DNA of 39,494 nt from Mesorhizobium sp. (GTDB lineage Bacteria > Pseudomonadota > Alphaproteobacteria > Rhizobiales > Rhizobiaceae). Each line of letters starts with the position of its first letter. Position 1 is the stretch's first letter. The stretch is taken from assembly GCA_004963905.1 (NCBI GenBank), contig SUGL01000049.1, positions 1 to 39,494 on the forward strand, in the 5' to 3' direction. Below the pieces are notes generated by a model that saw only the letters and a list, made by a program, of their open reading frames with translations, searched no databases and was not told the DNA's origin. Below are positions 34,732 to 39,494 of this stretch, one piece after another. A program made the position numbers and the translations under genes.

Positions 34732-35706
34732 ATGCCCACAGTCGCCCCGCTTGATCTCGAAGGCCATTGCGTCGCCGCCGTCTTTCTCAACGACGTGCCG
34801 CATTTCGCACTTGCCGACGGGACGATCCATCGGTTGGACAACGGGCACAAGACGGTCCAGGCCAATGACGGGCTGCTCGCAGCGTTCCACGACGCGGCCA
34901 ACGACCGGCTGATCACCGGCGGCGAGGACGGCAAGGTTTTCGCAGTGAAGGCCGGCGGAGAGGCGAGCGAGCTCGCCAGCGCCGGCAAAAAGTGGATCAC
35001 CAGCGTCGCCGCCGGTCCGCAGGGCGCGATCGCCTTTGCCTCCGGCAAGACCGCGTTCGTGCGCTTCGCCGACGGCAAGGTCAAGGAATTCGCCCATCCG
35101 CGCTCGGTGGAAGGCCTGGCCTTCTCGCCGAAGGGCATGCGCTTCGGCGTCGCCCGCTACAATGGCGCGACGCTGCATTTCCCGGCGGCCGAGGGCAAGC
35201 CGGTGGAGCTCGAATGGGCCGGCGCGCATACCGGCATCAGCTTCTCGCCGGACGGCGCCTTCGTCATCACCACCATGCAGGAGAACGCGCTGCATGGCTG
35301 GAAGCTAGCCGACGGCAAGCACATGCGCATGAGCGGCTATCCCGGCAAGGTGAAAAGCCTGTCCTGGAGCGTGAAGGGCAAATGGCTGGCGAGCTCGGGC
35401 GCGCCGGCGGCGATCGTCTGGCCATTCGCGAGCAAGGACGGCCCGATGGGCAAGGCGCCGCTGGAGCTCGGCACGCGCGGCAACACCATGGTGACCTGCG
35501 TTGCCTGCCATCCGAGCCAGGAGGTCACGGCCATCGGCTACGAAGACGGCATGGTCATCGCGGCGCGCTTTGCCGACGCCAAGGAAGTGCTGCTGCGCCG
35601 CCCCGGCAAAGGCGCCATCACCTCGATGATGTGGGACAAGGAAGAGCGCCGCATCGTCTTCGGCAGCGCCGCAGGCGATTGCGGCGTGATCGATATCACG
35701 GCATAG
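34732..35706 (+). CDS. WD40 repeat protein
   Basis: A 324-residue soluble beta-propeller protein without a signal peptide, with about six or seven WD40-like blades (for example DGTIHRLD, DRLITGGEDGKVFAV, GISFSPDGAFVITTM, LSWSVKGKWLASSG and GAITSMMWDKEERRIVFGSAAGD). It is probably a protein-interaction scaffold. It follows the metal GTPase gene on the same strand, a pairing I recall from other alphaproteobacteria, though its role there is not known. The ATG at 34732 has only a weak site. Its TAG stop is the first unit of a TAGG repeat. Confidence 0.85.
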   Translation: MPTVAPLDLEGHCVAAVFLNDVPHFALADGTIHRLDNGHKTVQANDGLLAAFHDAANDRLITGGEDGKVFAVKAGGEASELASAGKKWITSVAAGPQGAIAFASGKTAFVRFADGKVKEFAHPRSVEGLAFSPKGMRFGVARYNGATLHFPAAEGKPVELEWAGAHTGISFSPDGAFVITTMQENALHGWKLADGKHMRMSGYPGKVKSLSWSVKGKWLASSGAPAAIVWPFASKDGPMGKAPLELGTRGNTMVTCVACHPSQEVTAIGYEDGMVIAARFADAKEVLLRRPGKGAITSMMWDKEERRIVFGSAAGDCGVIDITA

Positions 35707-35769
35707 GCAGTAGGGAATAGGCAGTAGGGCTTAGGGGCGACGGCACCTACTGCCTACTGCCTACTGCCT
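35704..35769. repeat. TAGG-unit inverted repeat (7-bp units)
   Basis: The left arm is five 7-bp units beginning TAGG (TAGGCAG, TAGGGAA, TAGGCAG, TAGGGCT, TAGGGGC) from 35704. The right arm (35746-35769) is CTACTGC-type units, their complement. The first TAG is the stop codon of the WD40 gene. TAGs at 35704, 35711 and 35718 cover all three frames. It is related to 1-124. Confidence 0.8.
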
Positions 35770-35780
35770 GAGGGGGACTC

Positions 35781-37157
35781 ATGCATTCAGTCGACCGGAC
35801 TTCCATCGGCGGCATCGCTGCCGCCCGCATCGCCGAACTGCGCGAGGCGGAAGCGGCGACCTTCCGTAAGGCGCGGCCGAAATCGGAAGCCAGGGTGGGC
35901 AACGGTATAGCCGGCTTCCTCGGCGGCGTGCCGATGCACTGGATGACCGATTGGCCGACGCCGTTCCCGATCCTGGTCGACGGCGCGAAAGGCGCCACGA
36001 TCACCGACATCGACGGCAACAGGCTCGACGATTTCTGCCTTGGAGACACCGGCTCGATGCTCGGCCATTCGCCGCCGGCGGTCGCCCGCGCCATCCGCCG
36101 GCAGGCCGGGCGCGGGCTCACCTACATGCTGCCCAGCGAGGACGCGCTGGCGATCGGCCCGCTCCTGCAGCAGCGCTTCGGCCTGCCCTACTGGCAGATC
36201 GCCACCACCGCCACCGACGCCAACCGTTTCGCGCTGCGCGTCGCCCGCGCGGTGACGGGCCGCGAAAAGATCGTGGTCTTCAACGGCTGCTATCACGGCT
36301 CCGTCGACGAGACGATGGTGCGGCTGATCGACGGCAAGCCGGTCAACCGACCGGGGCTGGCCGGCGAGTTCCGCGACCTGACCCGGACAACGAAGATCAT
36401 CGAGTTCAACGATATCGCGGCATTGGAAGCAGCGCTTGGCCAACGCGACGTCGCCTGTGTCATCACCGAGCCGGTGCTGACCAATTCCTGCATGGTGCTG
36501 CCGGAGCCCGGCTTCCACGACGCGCTGCGGCGCCTGACCCGCGCCGCCGGCACGCAGCTTTTGATCGACGAGACGCACACCATTTCCACCGGTCCCGGCG
36601 GCTACACGCGCAAATATGGGTTGGAGCCGGACCTGTTCGTGCTCGGCAAGCCGGTGGCCGGCGGCGTGCCGGCCAGCATCTGGGGCATGAGCGAGGAGGT
36701 CGCCACCCGCTACGGCGCCTACAACCGGACCAAGGAGCCCGGCTATTCCGGCATGGGCACGACGCTGTCGGCCAACCCGGTGCAATTCGCGGCGATGCGG
36801 GCGACGCTGGAAGAGGTGATGACCGAGGAGGCCTACGCCCATATGGACCGACTGGCGCGCCGCCTCGACGCCGGGCTCACCGCCGTCATCGACCGGTACA
36901 AGCTGCCTTGGCACGTCGCGCGGGTCGGCGCCCGGGTCGAGTTCATCTGCGCGCCGGGGCCGCTCAGGAACGGCGGCGAGGCGGAGAAGGCGCATGCGCC
37001 GGAACTCGAAGCCGCCATCCATGTCGCGCTGGTCAATCGCGGCGTGCTGATCGCGCCGTTCCACAATATGATGCTGATCTCGCCGGCGACGACGTCCGCG
37101 CAGGTGAGCCGGCTGATCGCCGCCTTCGCCGCGGTTGCGGCAAGGCTCACGGCGTGA
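35781..37157 (+). CDS. class III aminotransferase (PLP-dependent)
   Basis: A 458-residue fold-type I aminotransferase of the glutamate-1-semialdehyde aminomutase/omega-aminotransferase group. The PLP-pyridine Asp is D263 in LLIDETHT and the Schiff-base Lys is K290 in FVLGKPVAGGVPASIWG. CLGDTGSMLGHSPPAVARAI and YHGSVDE are family features. It probably transfers an amino group from an amine or beta/omega-amino acid. GAGGGGGA lies before the ATG. The glutamine-synthetase-like gene follows after 26 bp, so these two form an operon. Confidence 0.9.
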   Translation: MHSVDRTSIGGIAAARIAELREAEAATFRKARPKSEARVGNGIAGFLGGVPMHWMTDWPTPFPILVDGAKGATITDIDGNRLDDFCLGDTGSMLGHSPPAVARAIRRQAGRGLTYMLPSEDALAIGPLLQQRFGLPYWQIATTATDANRFALRVARAVTGREKIVVFNGCYHGSVDETMVRLIDGKPVNRPGLAGEFRDLTRTTKIIEFNDIAALEAALGQRDVACVITEPVLTNSCMVLPEPGFHDALRRLTRAAGTQLLIDETHTISTGPGGYTRKYGLEPDLFVLGKPVAGGVPASIWGMSEEVATRYGAYNRTKEPGYSGMGTTLSANPVQFAAMRATLEEVMTEEAYAHMDRLARRLDAGLTAVIDRYKLPWHVARVGARVEFICAPGPLRNGGEAEKAHAPELEAAIHVALVNRGVLIAPFHNMMLISPATTSAQVSRLIAAFAAVAARLTA

Positions 37158-37183
37158 GACAAGCAGTAGGAAGATTGGCGGCC

Positions 37184-38590
37184 ATGGACAATCCGAGCAC
37201 AGTCACCACCTCCCCTTCCGGCTCGACGCCCGCCGAGGCGAAAGCCTTTCTCGATGCTCATTCCGACATCGAGGCCTTCGATATCGTGCTCACCGACGCC
37301 AACGGCATCGGCCGCGGCAAGATCGTGCGGCGGCACGAGCTGATGAGCATTTTCGAGGGCGGAAGGCATATGCCGATCTCGATCCTCGGCCTCGACATCA
37401 CCGGCGAGGACGTCCACGACACAGGCCTGATCTGGGACACGGGCGATGGCGACCTCAGGGCATGGCCGATCCCCGGCACGCTGGTGCCGCTCTACGGCAC
37501 CAAGCCGCCACGCGGCCAGGTGCTGATGGCGATGTACCATCTCGACGGCCAGCCGATGTCCTCCGACCCGCGCCTGGTGCTGGCAAGGCAGGTGGAAATG
37601 CTGGCGGCCAGAGGCCTGCATCCGGCGGGCGCCTTCGAGCTGGAATTTTTTCTCCTCGCCAATGAGCGCGACGCCGACGGCAAGGTGCAGGCGGCGCGCG
37701 CGGTGCTCGACGGCCGCCGCTCGGCCAAGACCGAGGTCTACTCGGTCGACCATCTGCACGGCATGGAACCGCTGTTTTCCGACATCTACGCCGCTGCCAG
37801 AGAGCAAGGCATTCCGGCCGAGACGGTAATTTCCGAATATGCGCCCGGCCAGTACGAACTGACGCTCAACTACCGCAAGGACGTTATGCGGGCGGCGGAC
37901 GACTTGATCATGCTGAAGCGGCTGGTGAGGGCGCAGGCGCGCCGGCACGGCGTCACCGCCTGTTTCATGGCGAAACCAATCGAGACTTATGCCGGCTCGG
38001 GTATGCATTTCCATGTCTCGCTGCAGGACGAGGCCGGCAAAAACGTCTTCACCGAGGCTGCCTGCGAGAAATGGTCGCCAAGCCTGCTCAACGCACTTGG
38101 CGGCCTGATCCACACCATGGCGGAATCGATGCTGGTTTTTGCGCCGCATGCCAATTCGTGGCGGCGCTTCGTCTCGCAATCCTATGCGCCGGTGGCGCCG
38201 ACCTGGGGCGTCAACAACCGGTCGGTGGCGCTGCGCGTGCCGGCGGGCGACGCCAAGAACCGCCGCATCGAACATCGTCCGTCCGGCGTCGACGCCAACC
38301 CCTATCTGGTGGCGGCGACGGTGCTGGCCGGCATCGTCAAGGGCCTCGACGAGGGCCTGGATCCCGGCCCCGAGACGACCGGCAATGGTTATGAGCAGGC
38401 TACGGATGCGTCGATCATGCCGGCGGACTGGCGCGCCGCGATCGAGGCTGCACGGGCATCCAGCTTCCTGAAATCGGCGCTCGGCCCCGACCTGCACCGG
38501 ACCTTCGTGGCGATCAAGCAGGCGGAATATCTGCGCGTGGCTCGCACCGTCAGCGAGCTGGACTACCACCTCTACCTGCACGAGGTGTGA
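37184..38590 (+). CDS. glutamine synthetase family protein (gamma-glutamyl amine ligase type)
   Basis: A 468-residue GlnA-fold ligase that would join glutamate to an amine using ATP, like PuuA. Conserved sites are GAFELEFFLL (metal-binding Glu), ISEYAPGQYELTL, GSGMHFHVSL, NNRSVALRVP and EHRPSGVDANPYL, all intact. The N-terminal beta-grasp domain is present. The start ATG 37184 has a distant AGGAAG. It is the second gene of an operon with the class III aminotransferase. True nitrogen-assimilating GlnA is less likely given this partner. Confidence 0.9.
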   Translation: MDNPSTVTTSPSGSTPAEAKAFLDAHSDIEAFDIVLTDANGIGRGKIVRRHELMSIFEGGRHMPISILGLDITGEDVHDTGLIWDTGDGDLRAWPIPGTLVPLYGTKPPRGQVLMAMYHLDGQPMSSDPRLVLARQVEMLAARGLHPAGAFELEFFLLANERDADGKVQAARAVLDGRRSAKTEVYSVDHLHGMEPLFSDIYAAAREQGIPAETVISEYAPGQYELTLNYRKDVMRAADDLIMLKRLVRAQARRHGVTACFMAKPIETYAGSGMHFHVSLQDEAGKNVFTEAACEKWSPSLLNALGGLIHTMAESMLVFAPHANSWRRFVSQSYAPVAPTWGVNNRSVALRVPAGDAKNRRIEHRPSGVDANPYLVAATVLAGIVKGLDEGLDPGPETTGNGYEQATDASIMPADWRAAIEAARASSFLKSALGPDLHRTFVAIKQAEYLRVARTVSELDYHLYLHEV

Positions 38591-38650
38591 GGATCGGGAA
38601 CCATCGCCAGGCTCACCCATTTCAAGTTTGAAAGCGGGCGAGACGGAACC

Positions 38651-39340
38651 ATGGCTACAACACCGTCAACAACGGCCTTGCAGCGCGAAGCGAGGCGTAC
38701 GGCCAGGCGTATCGCTGCGTCGGAGCCAGAGCCGGCAGCGGGGGAAGATGCCGCCTCCATCGGCGAAGCGCGCGAAGCGGCAAAAGCCTGCCGTCGCTGC
38801 CCGCTTTGGCATGACGCAACGCAGACCGTGTTCGGCGAAGGACCGGAAACCGCGGATGTGATCTTCGTCGGCGAACAGCCCGGCGATCAGGAGGATCTGG
38901 CCGGCAAGCCATTCGTCGGCCCGGCCGGCAGAATATTCGACAGCATTTTGGACGATGCCGAAGTCGACCGCCGCAAGGTCTACGTGACCAATGCGGTGAA
39001 ACACTTCAAGTTCGAGCCGCGCGGCAAAAGGCGCATCCATTCCAAGCCCAATGCCGGCGAGATCCAGGCCTGCCGCTGGTGGCTGGACAAGGAACTCGAC
39101 CTCATCAAGCCGAACCTTGCGGTGGCGCTCGGCGCGACGGCGGCGCAATCGCTGCTCGGCAAGGCGGTGCCGGTCTTGAAGAGGCGCGGTGATGTGATCG
39201 AACGCAGTGACGGGCTGCCCGTCTTCATCACCATCCACCCTTCGCTTATCCTGCGCATTCGCGAACCGGTGGACAAGGCTGCCGAGCGCGAGCGGTTTTT
39301 GAAGGATATGCGGAAGGTGAAGCAGCTGATGGCGGCTTGA
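38651..39340 (+). CDS. udgX: UdgX-type uracil-DNA glycosylase
   Basis: A 229-residue uracil-DNA glycosylase superfamily protein. Motif A is GEQPGDQEDLAGKPFVGPAG (residues 74-93). The R-loop is KRRIH at 126-130, with His130 equivalent to the histidine that UdgX uses to bond covalently to the abasic sugar after uracil removal; ordinary family 4 enzymes lack this loop. HPSLILRIR (about 196-204) is the distal His motif. Cysteines C47, C50 and C141 would bind an Fe-S cluster. No fourth cysteine is visible in the usual place. About 40 N-terminal residues precede the domain. No DNA-repair gene is adjacent. A complete repair-type gene on the plus strand. Confidence 0.93.
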   Translation: MATTPSTTALQREARRTARRIAASEPEPAAGEDAASIGEAREAAKACRRCPLWHDATQTVFGEGPETADVIFVGEQPGDQEDLAGKPFVGPAGRIFDSILDDAEVDRRKVYVTNAVKHFKFEPRGKRRIHSKPNAGEIQACRWWLDKELDLIKPNLAVALGATAAQSLLGKAVPVLKRRGDVIERSDGLPVFITIHPSLILRIREPVDKAAERERFLKDMRKVKQLMAA

Positions 39341-39416
39341 GGTTCTACGCGCCCTAACGGGGCCCCCAAGCAGACATACCATGAATGCTGCTGCACAGGG
39401 GTAGCGCGGCCTTGGA

Positions 39417-39494
39417 GATTGGCCGAAACGCCCGTCGCTTCGTCATCCACGGGCGGAGCAAGGAGCGAAGCGACGCGCGCAGACCCGAGGATCC
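39417..39494. repeat. second copy of the CGTCATCC inverted-repeat family, cut by the window end
   Basis: GATTGGCCGAA then CGTCATCCACGGGCGGAGC matches 30893-30933 closely, continuing through GAGCGAAGCGACGC to GACCCGAGGATCC. Only the left arm is present; the rest lies beyond the window. Confidence 0.75.

Noticed and set aside
35951..37183. Open frame running through the aminotransferase gene into the glutamine synthetase-like gene, apparently a large fusion
   Set aside because: The part before 37184 is a shifted frame of the aminotransferase, rich in Arg and Ala. The ligase N-terminus at 37184 is the natural one.
39489..39494. GGATCC at the window end as a cloning junction
   Set aside because: The same GGATCC occurs at the matching place in the other repeat copy (30960-30965), so it is natural repeat sequence.

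Overview
The window is GC-rich chromosomal DNA of an alphaproteobacterium, most likely Mesorhizobium or a close relative in the Rhizobiales. This rests on gene content (split pntAa/pntAb/pntB transhydrogenase next to a bacterial aa3-oxidase subunit IV, NDUFA9-like protein, fused indolepyruvate ferredoxin oxidoreductase, TRAP transporter genes), a rhizobial-type CTTGAC/CTATAT promoter before gyrB, a CtrA-type box, and several intergenic palindrome families of the kind common in rhizobia. No rRNA, tRNA, IS element, phage gene or CRISPR array is visible. Almost all of the window is ordinary chromosomal coding sequence, and the unusual material sits between genes.

Layout. 1-4.8 kb: Ldh_2-type oxidoreductase, NDUFA9-like epimerase fold protein, a cytochrome P450 (minus) divergent from a flavin reductase. 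5-7.5 kb: gyrB with a clear promoter and a perfect-palindrome terminator. 7.6-11.3 kb (minus): DUF3096 mini-protein, COX4-type subunit, pntAa-pntAb-pntB. 11.5-15.1 kb (minus): a FeeM/LuxI-fold N-acyltransferase and a membrane GGDEF-EAL protein. 15.2-20.1 kb (minus): the 1157-residue indolepyruvate oxidoreductase, a lipoprotein and a CGNR/ABATE regulator. 20.2-26.1 kb: an orphan LivH-type permease, a TRAP operon dctQ-dctM-alcohol dehydrogenase on plus, and its likely binding protein dctP converging on minus. 26.3-31.6 kb: a PuuD-like hydrolase with a small upstream reading frame, a secreted Inh-like protein, an EamA exporter - LacI regulator - hydroxyacid dehydrogenase cluster, and DUF2000. 31.6-39.5 kb: AraC and MarR regulators, a CobW-type metal GTPase followed by a WD40 protein, an aminotransferase plus glutamine-synthetase-like operon, and a UdgX-type uracil-DNA glycosylase.

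How it fits together. The transhydrogenase and oxidase subunit serve respiration and NADPH supply. The TRAP genes plus dehydrogenases look like 2-oxoacid, hydroxyacid or polyol uptake and oxidation. PuuD-like, class III aminotransferase and GlnA-like proteins suggest polyamine or gamma-glutamyl amine catabolism, though they are not one operon.

The most distinctive observations are: (i) a covalent-type UdgX glycosylase with the KRRIH loop; (ii) a LacI regulator whose complete DNA-binding domain is reached only from a CTG start; (iii) a CTAG-bounded palindrome that supplies the stop codon of one gene and the start codon of the next; (iv) TAGG-unit inverted repeats that put stop codons in all frames; (v) a two-arm modular palindrome whose central hairpin differs between arms; and (vi) a CGNR regulator gene that appears to be transcribed leaderless from an operator-covered divergent region.
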